Positions 41,132 through 49,257 of a DNA stretch of 64,000 bases are shown piece by piece. Source of the DNA: Lacisediminihabitans sp040549465 (GTDB lineage: Bacteria; Actinomycetota; Actinomycetes; Actinomycetales; Microbacteriaceae); assembly GCF_040549465.1 (NCBI RefSeq), contig NZ_JBEPTL010000014.1:1-64000 (forward strand), read 5' to 3'. How positions within the stretch are numbered: the stretch's first letter is position 1; each line of letters starts with the position of its first letter. The position numbers and the translations under genes are program-made. The notes beneath the pieces are model-generated. The model ran no database searches. It had not been told where the DNA came from and was given only the letters and a program-made list of their open reading frames with translations.

Positions 41132-41919
41132 CACTGATTCCCTTCATCGGCGGTGGTTGCCGCCACCGAGACCCGTCCGGTTGACAGGTCTCGGGCACTA
41201 CGTTTCTGGGCGCGGGTGAGGCGCTCCCCGCCCACCCCGCGACGCCTGGTCAGCCGCTGAGCGAGCGCGAAGACGCCGTCGATCACGAGAGCGAGGGCAG
41301 TGACGAGAAGTGCACCGCCCAGGATGCGGGCGTTGTCGTTCAGTCCGATTCCGCTCGAGATGATGGCCCCGATGCCGCCGAGCGAGATGTAGGAGGCGAC
41401 AACCGCCGTCGCGATCACCTGCAGCACGGATGACCGCACACCCCCGATGATCAGCGGCAGCGAGAGCGGAATCTCGACCCTGAATAGGATCTGCAGCTCC
41501 GTCATGCCGCTGGCCCGTGCCGCATCCACCACCTGCTGATTCACCGATTCCACCCCCGCGTAGGCTCCGGCGAGGATCGAGGGGATCGCGAGGATGACGA
41601 AGGCAATGATCGAGGCCACGAAGGCCGCCTGCGTGAAGGGCACCGTCATCCCGACGATCAGGAACAGCGCCATTAGCAGTCCGAGCGTCGGGAGGGCGCG
41701 CATCCCGCCGGTGAACCCAATCACGAACTGGCGCCCGCGACCGGTGTGTCCGATGAAGAAACCGAGCGGGAGGGCGATGACCGCGGCGATCGCTACCGAC
41801 ACCAGCGTGTAGAGGAGGTGCTCCCCGATCCGATCCTGGATCGGCAGTGGGCTCTGCGCTCCGGCCACATAGTTCTTCGGGTCGAAGAGCCAGGCGAGGG
41901 CATTAATGAAGAACTGCAT
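41131..41919 (-). CDS. Osmoprotectant ABC transporter permease (copy 1, second permease)
   Basis: 262 aa BPD-type permease with about six helices. Includes GHTGRGRQFVIGFTGGMRALPTLG and the EAA-like loop ARASGMTELQILFRVEIPLSLPLIIGG. Longer basic C-terminal tail than its paralogue. Four-nucleotide spacing from the preceding permease, one base shared with the SBP start. Confidence 0.9.
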   Translation of the reverse strand: MQFFINALAWLFDPKNYVAGAQSPLPIQDRIGEHLLYTLVSVAIAAVIALPLGFFIGHTGRGRQFVIGFTGGMRALPTLGLLMALFLIVGMTVPFTQAAFVASIIAFVILAIPSILAGAYAGVESVNQQVVDAARASGMTELQILFRVEIPLSLPLIIGGVRSSVLQVIATAVVASYISLGGIGAIISSGIGLNDNARILGGALLVTALALVIDGVFALAQRLTRRRGVGGERLTRAQKRSARDLSTGRVSVAATTADEGNQ

Positions 41920-41922
41920 GGC

Positions 41923-42606
41923 CTACGCCTCCAGCTCTCTCGCCCTGGCGAGGACTTTCGGTCCGCCGAGGGGGCGACGTCGGGTCCACGGCATGAGGAT
42001 GCGGCCGAGAGCAACGAGGATCAGGTCGAAGACGAGTGCGATGATCAGGCTGGCGATGATGCCGATGACTATCTCTTCGAGAAAGCTCCGCTGCTTGCCG
42101 TTGGTGAACAGGTAGCCGAGATTGGCCGATCCGATGATTGCGCCGACAGAGACCAGGGCAATGGTGCTCACCGACACCACGCGGAGACCGGCGAGCAGCA
42201 CGGGGCCTGCCAGCGGGAATTCGACTGTCCAGAAACGCGTCCACGACGAGTACCCCATCGCTGTCGCTGCCTCGACGGTGTCCGCGGGCACGGCTGCCAG
42301 GGCGTCGGATGCCGAGCGCACCATCATCGCCACCGCATAGATGGTGAGGGCGACGACCACGTTGATCTCGTTCTTGATCTGGGTGCCGAGAATGTAGGGC
42401 AGGATCACGAACAGCGGCAGTGACGGAATCGTGTAGAGAAGGCTGCCGACCGTGATGATCAGCGAGCGGAGCGCGCGCCGGCGATTTGCCAGCCAGCCGA
42501 GTGGAACGGCAAGCACGAATCCGAGCACGATCGGCAGGGCGCTGAGCGCGATGTGGTTGAGCGTGAGACGGAGGATCAGGCCGAAATTCTCGATCGCCCA
42601 GCTCAT
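41923..42606 (-). CDS. Osmoprotectant ABC transporter permease (copy 1, first permease)
   Basis: 227 aa permease, five or six helices; PLGWLANRRR, SLLYTIPSLPLFVILPYILG and the EAA loop ATAMGYSSWTRFWTVEFPLAGPVLLAG. ATG overlaps the ATPase stop by 4 bp. Second gene of operon 1. Confidence 0.9.
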   Translation of the reverse strand: MSWAIENFGLILRLTLNHIALSALPIVLGFVLAVPLGWLANRRRALRSLIITVGSLLYTIPSLPLFVILPYILGTQIKNEINVVVALTIYAVAMMVRSASDALAAVPADTVEAATAMGYSSWTRFWTVEFPLAGPVLLAGLRVVSVSTIALVSVGAIIGSANLGYLFTNGKQRSFLEEIVIGIIASLIIALVFDLILVALGRILMPWTRRRPLGGPKVLARARELEA

Positions 42607-43442
42607 GGCGCCGTCGCGTCCTGGTCGGAGAGAATGCCGGCCGGCCGGCCGTCGCCGTCGACCACGAGAACAACCCCGTCGTCGCCGTCCCGCTGCTGCA
42701 GGTGGAGGGTGCGCTTGCCCTTGTCGGCCCCGATGAAGGTGGCGACGAAATCATCCGCCGGATTCGCCAGGATCTCTGCGGGCGTGCCGGCCTGGGCGAT
42801 GATTCCGCCCTCGCGGAAGATCACCACCTGGTCGGCGATAGTGAAGGCCTCGTCGATGTCGTGGGTCACAAACACCGTCGTCTTGCCGAGTTCGCGCTGC
42901 AGCCTGTTGAGTTCCACCTGAAGTTCGGCGCGCACGATCGGGTCGACAGCGCCGAACGGCTCGTCCATGAGCAGGATGTTCGGATCGCTGGCGAGCGCGC
43001 GTGCAACGCCCACCCGCTGCTGCTGACCGCCCGACAGCTGGTCGGGGTAGCGGTCCGCGAGCGAACGACCGAGGCCGACGGTGTCCAGCAGCGTGAGGGC
43101 GTCCTCACGCGCCTTCCTGCGAGGAACGCCGTTGAGCCTCGGCACCGTCGTGACATTATCGAGAACCTGGCGATGCGGGAGGAGTCCGGATGCCTGCAGC
43201 ACGTACCCGATGCTGCGGCGCAGCTTCACGCGATCGAGGCCCCCGACATCCTGGCCGTCGATGAGCACCTGACCCGAGGTCGGATCCTCCATGCGGTTGA
43301 TCATGCGCAACAGGGTGGTCTTACCCGACCCTGAGGAACCGACGAAGACCGTCGCCTTGTTCGAGGGCAGCACAAAAGAGAAGTCGTCTACGGCGAGAGT
43401 GCCGTCAGGAAAACGTTTGGAAACACCGCGGAATTCGATCAT
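42603..43442 (-). CDS. Osmoprotectant ABC transporter ATPase (copy 1)
   Basis: 279 aa, OpuCA/ProV-like. Walker A GSSGSGKTT, LSGGQQQRVGVARALA, LLMDEPFGAVDP, VTHDIDEA. The C-terminus is short, with only a partial CBS-like remnant (VVLVVDGDGRPAGILSD). Very similar to copy 2 over the first ~200 residues. First gene of operon 1; no ribosome site is evident before ATG 43442. Confidence 0.92.
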   Translation of the reverse strand: MIEFRGVSKRFPDGTLAVDDFSFVLPSNKATVFVGSSGSGKTTLLRMINRMEDPTSGQVLIDGQDVGGLDRVKLRRSIGYVLQASGLLPHRQVLDNVTTVPRLNGVPRRKAREDALTLLDTVGLGRSLADRYPDQLSGGQQQRVGVARALASDPNILLMDEPFGAVDPIVRAELQVELNRLQRELGKTTVFVTHDIDEAFTIADQVVIFREGGIIAQAGTPAEILANPADDFVATFIGADKGKRTLHLQQRDGDDGVVLVVDGDGRPAGILSDQDATAP

Positions 43443-43561
43443 TGGTCACTGGCTCAATCTTCGCGAGACACACGATTCGACGCTTGCGGAACAGTTCACT
43501 CGAACATGATTCGGAGTATCAGGCAATTTTGTTTAGCTGGTTCCTGCTCCAGCCACAGAGA

Positions 43562-43597
43562 CATCGGGCCCGAAAGCCGCTGCTTTCGGGCCCGATG
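43562..43597. terminator. Terminator after OpuC-like operon 2
   Basis: Perfect 16-bp stem (CATCGGGCCCGAAAGC with its complement) closing a CGCT tetraloop, 16 bp after the binding-protein stop. No T-run, as is common in actinobacteria. Confidence 0.82.
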
Positions 43598-43613
43598 GCG
43601 GGTTGATCGACAG

Positions 43614-44555
43614 CTATTTGACCAGGCCCTTGTCCTTGAGCCACGCCTTCGCAATAGCATCGGCAGACTTCTTGTCCGTCACGCTCTGGTCGTTCAGCTT
43701 GACCAGATCCGCTGTGCTGAGCTTGGCGCTCACGGCGTTCAGGATCTTCGCCGCCTTCGCGTCGACCTTCTTAGAGACGACGGGAGCCACGTTGTCCGGG
43801 AAGAACAGGTTGCCAGGGTCCGTGAGAGCGACGAGACCGTTCGACTTGATGTTCGGGTCGGCCGTGTAGATGTTGGCGAGTTGGATCTGGTTGTCGACCA
43901 GCGCTTTCACCGTCAATGGTCCGCCGCTGTCCTCCACCGCTTTGAACCCGGCGATGTTGATGCCGTACTTGGATTTGAGCGCGGTCGGGCCGTAGGGGCG
44001 CGTCTCGAGCTCCGAGTTACCGCCCACGGTGATCGGCTCTGTCACGTTCTTGAGCGACGCTATGTCGGTGAGGTCATACTTCTTGGCGAAGGCCTTGGTG
44101 ACTGTCCAGGAGTTCTGGTCGGCCGCTTTCGCCTTGTCGAGCACCTTCAGGCCATCAGGTAATACCGAGGTCAGGTCGGTGTAGACCTCGTCGGCTGTGC
44201 CTCCGGGAGCAGTCTTTCCCAGGCCTTTATTAACTGCCTGGTCCAGGCTTCCGATGTACTCCGGGAAGACGTCGATCTTGCCGGCCTCGAGCTGCGGCAG
44301 GTAGACCTCGCGCTGCCCGATCCTGAAGTTCTGCTGCACTTTGTAACCGCCATTTTCGAGCGCCTGCGTGTAGAGCTGGGCGATGATCTCGTTGGAGTAG
44401 TAGTCCTGCGACCCGACGACGAGAGTCTTACCCGCGCCGGCGGTCGATCCCCCTGTCGATAGAGGGTCACTCGAAGCACACCCTGAAAGGGCTATTGCTG
44501 CCCCAACCACGACTGCGCCCAGTGCGACGAGCCGGCCTCTTCCTGCTGTGAACAT
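43614..44555 (-). CDS. Osmoprotectant ABC transporter, substrate-binding lipoprotein (copy 2)
   Basis: 313 aa. Lipobox LSGC near residue 25, then VVGSQDYYSNEIIAQLYTQALE and DVFPEYIGSLDQAVN, OpuAC type. Clearly related to copy 1 but more diverged than the ATPases, which suggests different ligands. Ribosome site AAGGAAG before ATG 44555. Last gene of operon 2. Confidence 0.88.
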   Translation of the reverse strand: MFTAGRGRLVALGAVVVGAAIALSGCASSDPLSTGGSTAGAGKTLVVGSQDYYSNEIIAQLYTQALENGGYKVQQNFRIGQREVYLPQLEAGKIDVFPEYIGSLDQAVNKGLGKTAPGGTADEVYTDLTSVLPDGLKVLDKAKAADQNSWTVTKAFAKKYDLTDIASLKNVTEPITVGGNSELETRPYGPTALKSKYGINIAGFKAVEDSGGPLTVKALVDNQIQLANIYTADPNIKSNGLVALTDPGNLFFPDNVAPVVSKKVDAKAAKILNAVSAKLSTADLVKLNDQSVTDKKSADAIAKAWLKDKGLVK

Positions 44556-44583
44556 TGTTGCTTCCTTCTTGATAAGGGGTTGT

Positions 44584-45300
44584 CTAACCCAGTGCCGCGC
44601 GGGATCGGGATGACCGCACGCGGACGTCTTTCGGCCGACCGGCGGTGACCCCGGCCGGTACGACGAGTCGTTGGATGATACTGAAGACCGCTTCCGAGAC
44701 CAGCGCGAGCACGACCACGAGAATGGAGCCAGCGAGCATCTCGTCGTACTTGTTGGTTTTGAGCCCGAGGAAGATGAAATGCCCGAGCCCGCCGCCGCCG
44801 ATGTAGTCCGCGAGGGTTGCAGTGGCGATGACCTGCAAAGATGCCGAGCGCAGGCCGCCGATAAGCAGAGGGAGGCCGAGCGGCAGCTCGACCTTCCGTA
44901 CGATCTGCCATTCGGTCATCCCGACGGCCCTTGCCGCATCGATTGTTCCGCGTTCCACCGCTTCGAAACCTGAATACGCTCCGGCCAGGATCGACGGAAT
45001 CGCAAGCACCACCAGGGCGATCACCGGCGCCTCGAGCCCGATCCCGATGCTGAGAGCGAGGATGGCGATCAGGCCGAGCGTTGGCAGGGCGCGAACCCCG
45101 CCGGAGAGACCCACAGCCAGGGCACGTCCGCGGCCGGTGTGTCCGACGAGATACCCGACAGGAATTGCGATCACCGCGGCGATCAGAAGCACCAGCCCGC
45201 TGATCGCGAGATGCTGGAGCAATCGAACGTCGATGCCGTTGAGTCCGCCGTAATGCGCCAGATCTAATATCCAGGCGAATCCTTCGCCGAGCAGGTTCAC
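44584..45300 (-). CDS. Osmoprotectant ABC transporter permease (copy 2, second permease)
   Basis: 238 aa. GHTGRGRALAVGLSGGVRALPTLG parallels copy 1; EAA loop ARAVGMTEWQIVRKVELPLGLPLLIGG. GTG 45300 is chosen because it overlaps the first permease's stop by 4 bp (GTGA); longer in-frame starts would lie well inside that gene. Confidence 0.9.
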   Translation of the reverse strand: MNLLGEGFAWILDLAHYGGLNGIDVRLLQHLAISGLVLLIAAVIAIPVGYLVGHTGRGRALAVGLSGGVRALPTLGLIAILALSIGIGLEAPVIALVVLAIPSILAGAYSGFEAVERGTIDAARAVGMTEWQIVRKVELPLGLPLLIGGLRSASLQVIATATLADYIGGGGLGHFIFLGLKTNKYDEMLAGSILVVVLALVSEAVFSIIQRLVVPAGVTAGRPKDVRVRSSRSRAALG

Positions 45301-45983
45301 GCGATCGCCGCCCTGCGTGAAGCGCGCTGCGCGCGACGACTCGGTATCGCCGAGACTCGCGACCACGGCATGAGCAGGCGACCGATCAGCACGATGAGCC
45401 CGTCGAGGACGAGTGCAATGGCGACGGTCAGTACGATCCCCGTCCAGATCTCTTCAGGAATATTCCGCTGGATGCCGTCGGTGAACAGCAGCCCCAGACA
45501 CTTGATCCCGAGGACCGCTCCGACGGTCGTCAAGCTAACGGTGCTCACCGCAACCACGCGAAGACCCGCGACGAGCACCGGGCCAGACAACGGCAGCTCA
45601 ACGCGCCAGAACCTGCCTCCGCTCGAAAACCCGACAGCGGACGCGGACTGCCGGATGTCGGCGTCAACGGAGGCGAGCCCGTCGGCCGTCACTCGCACCA
45701 ACAGCGCGATGCCATAGAGCGTCAAACCGATGACGACATTGATCGGATCCTGATACCCAGTGCCGATGAAAGTCGGCAGCGCGATGAAGAGTGGCAGGGA
45801 GGGGATGGCGTAGAGGAGTCCGCCGATGGTGAGCAGCACACCGCGACTCCAGCGGTAGCGGTTCGCCACCCATCCGATGGGAACGGAGATGATGAAACTC
45901 AGCACGATCGGCGGGAGCGCGATCGCGAGGTGGGCGAGAATCAACTGCCCGATCAGGTCGAGGTTGTTGAGAATCCAGGTCAC
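45297..45983 (-). CDS. Osmoprotectant ABC transporter permease (copy 2, first permease)
   Basis: 228 aa permease, paralogous to the 227-aa copy 1 protein: VPIGWVANRYRWSRGVLL, GGLLYAIPSLPLFIALP, and ASAVGFSSGGRFWRVELPLSGPVLVAG. ATG overlaps the ATPase stop by 4 bp. Confidence 0.9.
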   Translation of the reverse strand: MTWILNNLDLIGQLILAHLAIALPPIVLSFIISVPIGWVANRYRWSRGVLLTIGGLLYAIPSLPLFIALPTFIGTGYQDPINVVIGLTLYGIALLVRVTADGLASVDADIRQSASAVGFSSGGRFWRVELPLSGPVLVAGLRVVAVSTVSLTTVGAVLGIKCLGLLFTDGIQRNIPEEIWTGIVLTVAIALVLDGLIVLIGRLLMPWSRVSAIPSRRAQRASRRAAIA

Positions 45984-46813
45984 GAGCTCGAGCCGTCCAC
46001 CGAACTCACCAGCACCCCGGCGGCACGACCCTCGCCGTCGACGAGGATCTCACCCCGCGGGGTCTTCTTGATGCTCAGCGCTCGCTTGCCGCGTTCGGCA
46101 CCGATAAAACTCGCGACGAATTCGTTCGCCGGATCGGCCAGGATCTCCGTGGGCGAACCCACCTGGGCGATGCGCCCACCCTTTTCCAGGATGACCACCT
46201 GGTCACCGAGCAGGAATGCCTCGTCGATGTCGTGGGTCACGAACACCACTGTCTTGTCGAGCTCGCGCTGCAACCGGATGAGTTCTACCTGCAGTTCGGC
46301 GCGCACGATCGGATCGACAGCGCCGAAGGGCTCGTCCATGAGCAGGATGTTGGGATTGGCCGCAAGCCCCCTGGCCACACCGACCCGCTGCTGCTGGCCG
46401 CCGGAGAGCTGGCTCGGATAACGCTCGGCGAGGTCGCGGTCGAGACCGACGGTGTCGAGCAGTGTCAGCGCCTGTTCGCGAGCCTGCTTCTTCGCCACGC
46501 CGTTGAGTACCGGAACCGTCGCCACGTTGTCGACGACTTTGAGGTGCGGGAGCAGTCCGGAGTTCTGCATCACATAACCGATGCGACGACGCAACGCCAC
46601 CGGCTCGAGCTTCGAGGTGTCTTCCCCGTCGATCTCGATCTGACCGGATGTCGGGTCTACCATGCGGTTGATCATCCGCAGAAGGGTCGTCTTTCCCGAC
46701 CCTGACGACCCGACGAAAACCGTCGTCTTGCGGGAAGGGAGAACGAGGCTGAAATCATCGACGGCGACAGTCCCGTCGGGAAACTGTTTCGTGACACTAC
46801 GGAATTCGATCAT
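45980..46813 (-). CDS. Osmoprotectant ABC transporter ATPase (copy 2)
   Basis: 277 aa, OpuCA-like. Walker A GSSGSGKTT, LSGGQQQRVGVARGLA, LLMDEPFGAVDP, VTHDIDEAFLLGDQ. Starts MIEFRSVTKQFPDGT, nearly the same as copy 1 (MIEFRGVSKRFPDGT). First gene of operon 2; a 7-1-7 palindrome lies 16 bp upstream. Confidence 0.92.
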   Translation of the reverse strand: MIEFRSVTKQFPDGTVAVDDFSLVLPSRKTTVFVGSSGSGKTTLLRMINRMVDPTSGQIEIDGEDTSKLEPVALRRRIGYVMQNSGLLPHLKVVDNVATVPVLNGVAKKQAREQALTLLDTVGLDRDLAERYPSQLSGGQQQRVGVARGLAANPNILLMDEPFGAVDPIVRAELQVELIRLQRELDKTVVFVTHDIDEAFLLGDQVVILEKGGRIAQVGSPTEILADPANEFVASFIGAERGKRALSIKKTPRGEILVDGEGRAAGVLVSSVDGSSS

Positions 46814-46829
46814 TGGGGCGGCTCATTCC

Positions 46830-46844
46830 TCGTGGACTCCACGA
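46830..46844. promoter_or_regulatory. Candidate operator upstream of OpuC-like operon 2
   Basis: TCGTGGACTCCACGA: 7-bp perfect half sites around one base, just before the ATPase start. The TetR gene ends 147 bp further upstream. Not conserved before copy 1. Confidence 0.4.
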
Positions 46845-46990
46845 ATCGACACTTGCCGGGCTGTTGAACTCAACACTATTTGCCACGTCCGTCATTCCAG
46901 GGTGCCCCAGATTACGATCCGCTGACATCCTCCGTTTTTTAGGCGACGACCGACTGCCTAGTGGAACATACGCCCACGAAACCCAGGCGC

Positions 46991-47647
46991 CTAGCCCTTG
47001 ACAGACTCCCCATAGACGGTCACCAGGTAGCTGTGCACGATCGATCGGGCCTCGACGATAAACCGCTCGTCACCGTTGCGTTCGTGAGCGAAGGCCCGCG
47101 CGAGCAGGGAATCGGCGACATCGATGCCGACCTCGACATGAAAAGCCAGGTCTTTCGTCGGCAGGTCGAACCTTTCGGCGAGGCCGGCCGCGATCGTCTG
47201 GGCGACCACGGCGCTGCCAGGATGAGCGGATGCCGCTGGACGGATGTCGAGAACGTCACCGAGTCGCAGGGAGCGATATCCGACCTCGCTGCGGAAGGCA
47301 TCGACGATCGTATCGATCACGGCGGTGATCGCCTCTCCCCAGTTCTCGTGCTTCGGATCACGGACCGCCGTGTTCGCGTGCTCGATGAATCTCTGGAGGA
47401 AGCGAGCGCTCAGGCTCTGCAGCAGCACGATGCGGTCGGGAAAGTAGCGGTATACCGTTCCGATCGAGGCTCCCGCACGCTCAGCCACCATGGCGGTCGT
47501 GAGGCGCTCGTAGCCGATCTCGTCGATAATCGCCGCTGCGGCATCCAGGAGCCCGGCAAGGCGCGCAGTGCTGCGTGCCTGCACCGGTTCGTTTCTCAAT
47601 AGAGCAGAACCGTCTAATGCGGTCTCTGCCAGGTTCTGTGCGGCCAC
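46991..47647 (-). CDS. TetR-family transcriptional regulator
   Basis: 218 aa. N-terminal helix-turn-helix: LDAAAAIIDEIGYERLTTAMVAERAGASIGTVYRYFPDR is the canonical TetR recognition region. The ligand domain is unclassified. GTG 47647 has AGAGGAG 8 bp upstream; a longer frame to 47731 lacks one. Same strand as, and upstream of, OpuC-like operon 2, which it may control, and divergent from the App1-like gene. Confidence 0.9.
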   Translation of the reverse strand: MAAQNLAETALDGSALLRNEPVQARSTARLAGLLDAAAAIIDEIGYERLTTAMVAERAGASIGTVYRYFPDRIVLLQSLSARFLQRFIEHANTAVRDPKHENWGEAITAVIDTIVDAFRSEVGYRSLRLGDVLDIRPAASAHPGSAVVAQTIAAGLAERFDLPTKDLAFHVEVGIDVADSLLARAFAHERNGDERFIVEARSIVHSYLVTVYGESVKG

Positions 47648-47819
47648 GGCGACTCCTCTTTTTGTCAGATCGAATCCTATCGTGCCCCCGAGACGGGGGC
47701 GCCGTGAGATTGCGTCACTGATCGTTATCAAAGCGATTTGTCAGAAATGACGGGTCTGTACACCCCGGAAAGAACAGCGAGCGCAAGGCTCTGGATGCCA
47801 AACGTGAAAGACTTGGCAC

Positions 47820-48869
47820 ATGGTCAGGACCCGAGAGACGTCCGCTGGCGCCTCAGGGGCGGAACCGATCCTTCATTTCGCCGCTCGCGTTGACGACTCA
47901 GTCCACGAGTTTCGCGAGAAGCGAGCCCGCAAACGCGGCCATACACCGACAGTGATTCCCTACACCGGTTATGGCGCCCCCGGGTGGGTGAGGGTGCTCT
48001 GCAGGGTGTTGCTCACGAAGCCGACCCCCTCGGATGACGGCGTGCGGTACAAGAAGATTCGGGGATGGCGCAGCTTCACCAGCGTGCCGGTGAACGATGT
48101 CGCCGTGATCATCGTCGTCGGTGATGTGGAAGAACGAGTGATGGCTGACCGCGGCGGAGTTGTGGATGCCGTCATCATGGTGGATCTCTCCCCGGGCTGG
48201 CACAACATCACGATCCGAACCGACGGCTCGGAGTCGGTGGATGCGTCCGTCTTCGTCATCGATCCGGCCATACGCATCGGGCTCATCTCCGACATCGACG
48301 ACACCGTGATGGTCACCGCTCTCCCCCGACCGTTCCTTGCGGCCTGGAACACTTTCGTGCTCGACGAGCACGCCCGGCGACCGGTGCCGGGGATGGCAGT
48401 CCTCTACGAGCGACTGACACGTGAGCACCAGGGAATGCCGGTGTTCTACCTGTCAACCGGCGCGTGGAATGTCGCGCCGACGCTCAGTCGTTTCCTGTCT
48501 CGCAACCTCTACCCGCAGGGAGCACTTCTCCTCACCGACTGGGGACCGACCCACGACCGCTGGTTCCGCAGCGGTCGCGCGCACAAGGTCGAGACGCTGC
48601 AGCGGCTGGCCCGCGAGTTTCCCGCCATGCGATGGCTGCTGGTTGGCGACGATGGACAGCACGACGAAGAAATCTACCGCGATTTCGCCGCGAGTCATCC
48701 CCAGAGCGTCGAAGCGGTGGCCATACGCCAACTGTCCAATAGCGAGGCGGTTCTCGCCGGAGGCCGCAGCAAGATGGAGGCACGCGCCGCCGGACCGTCG
48801 GCACCCTGGGTCTATGCCCCGGACGGCGCTGGTCTCGCCGAGCGTCTCAGCGACGCTGATATCCGGTGA
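47820..48869 (+). CDS. App1-family (DUF2183) phosphatase
   Basis: 349 aa. The C-terminal catalytic domain (from ~155) is HAD-like: LISDIDDTVMVT supplies the DxDxT nucleophile, followed by MPVFYLSTGAWN, a Lys (HKVETL), and LLVGDDGQHDEEIY. This is the APP1 phosphatidate-phosphatase-type domain. Bacterial members are uncharacterised; a phospholipid substrate is inferred. Basic N-terminal region. Start ATG 47820 without a clear ribosome site or -10. Confidence 0.85.
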   Translation: MVRTRETSAGASGAEPILHFAARVDDSVHEFREKRARKRGHTPTVIPYTGYGAPGWVRVLCRVLLTKPTPSDDGVRYKKIRGWRSFTSVPVNDVAVIIVVGDVEERVMADRGGVVDAVIMVDLSPGWHNITIRTDGSESVDASVFVIDPAIRIGLISDIDDTVMVTALPRPFLAAWNTFVLDEHARRPVPGMAVLYERLTREHQGMPVFYLSTGAWNVAPTLSRFLSRNLYPQGALLLTDWGPTHDRWFRSGRAHKVETLQRLAREFPAMRWLLVGDDGQHDEEIYRDFAASHPQSVEAVAIRQLSNSEAVLAGGRSKMEARAAGPSAPWVYAPDGAGLAERLSDADIR

Positions 48870-48898
48870 TTGCTTCTCCTGAGAGCCTAAAAAATAGC

Positions 48899-48926
48899 TT
48901 TACAAGCCATTTATCCCTTGTATAGT
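48899..48926 (+). promoter_or_regulatory. hipBA promoter with internal operator dyad
   Basis: TTTACA (48899-48904), 16 bp, TATAGT (48921-48926), then 7 bp to ATG 48934. TACAAG (48901-48906) and CTTGTA (48917-48922) form an inverted repeat overlapping both hexamers, a natural site for HipB autorepression. Confidence 0.7.
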
Positions 48927-48933
48927 TGTTTAT

Positions 48934-49257
48934 ATGTCTTTTACATCCGAGCAACTATCCGGCGATGATTGGGAGCAGCGAGTGGGCGAGCAGTTTCGCG
49001 CTCTCCGCCTGAGGAGCGGATTCGACCAGGCCGGCCTCGCCGAAGCATCCGGAGTCAGCCTGGGAGCGGTGAAGAACCTGGAACACGGCAAAGGATCCAC
49101 CCTCAAGACCCTGGTGAAGGTCGCTCGCTCACTCGACCGCTCGGAGTGGCTACTCGAGATCGCTCCACCCGTCACGGTGAGCCCGATCGAGATCCTGCGT
49201 TCCGGTCGACAGCGCCAGCGCAACAGGGTCTACCGCCCCCGGGGAGGCAACAGCTAA
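48934..49257 (+). CDS. hipB: HipB-like antitoxin (HTH, XRE family)
   Basis: 107 aa. XRE helix-turn-helix at about residues 18-60 (LRLRSGFDQAGLAEASGVSLGAVKNLEHGKGSTLKTL) with a basic tail. Lies immediately before a HipA kinase with no gap (TAA then ATG), the order of hipBA. Expected to repress its own promoter and neutralise HipA. Leaderless start after TATAGT. Confidence 0.85.
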   Translation: MSFTSEQLSGDDWEQRVGEQFRALRLRSGFDQAGLAEASGVSLGAVKNLEHGKGSTLKTLVKVARSLDRSEWLLEIAPPVTVSPIEILRSGRQRQRNRVYRPRGGNS

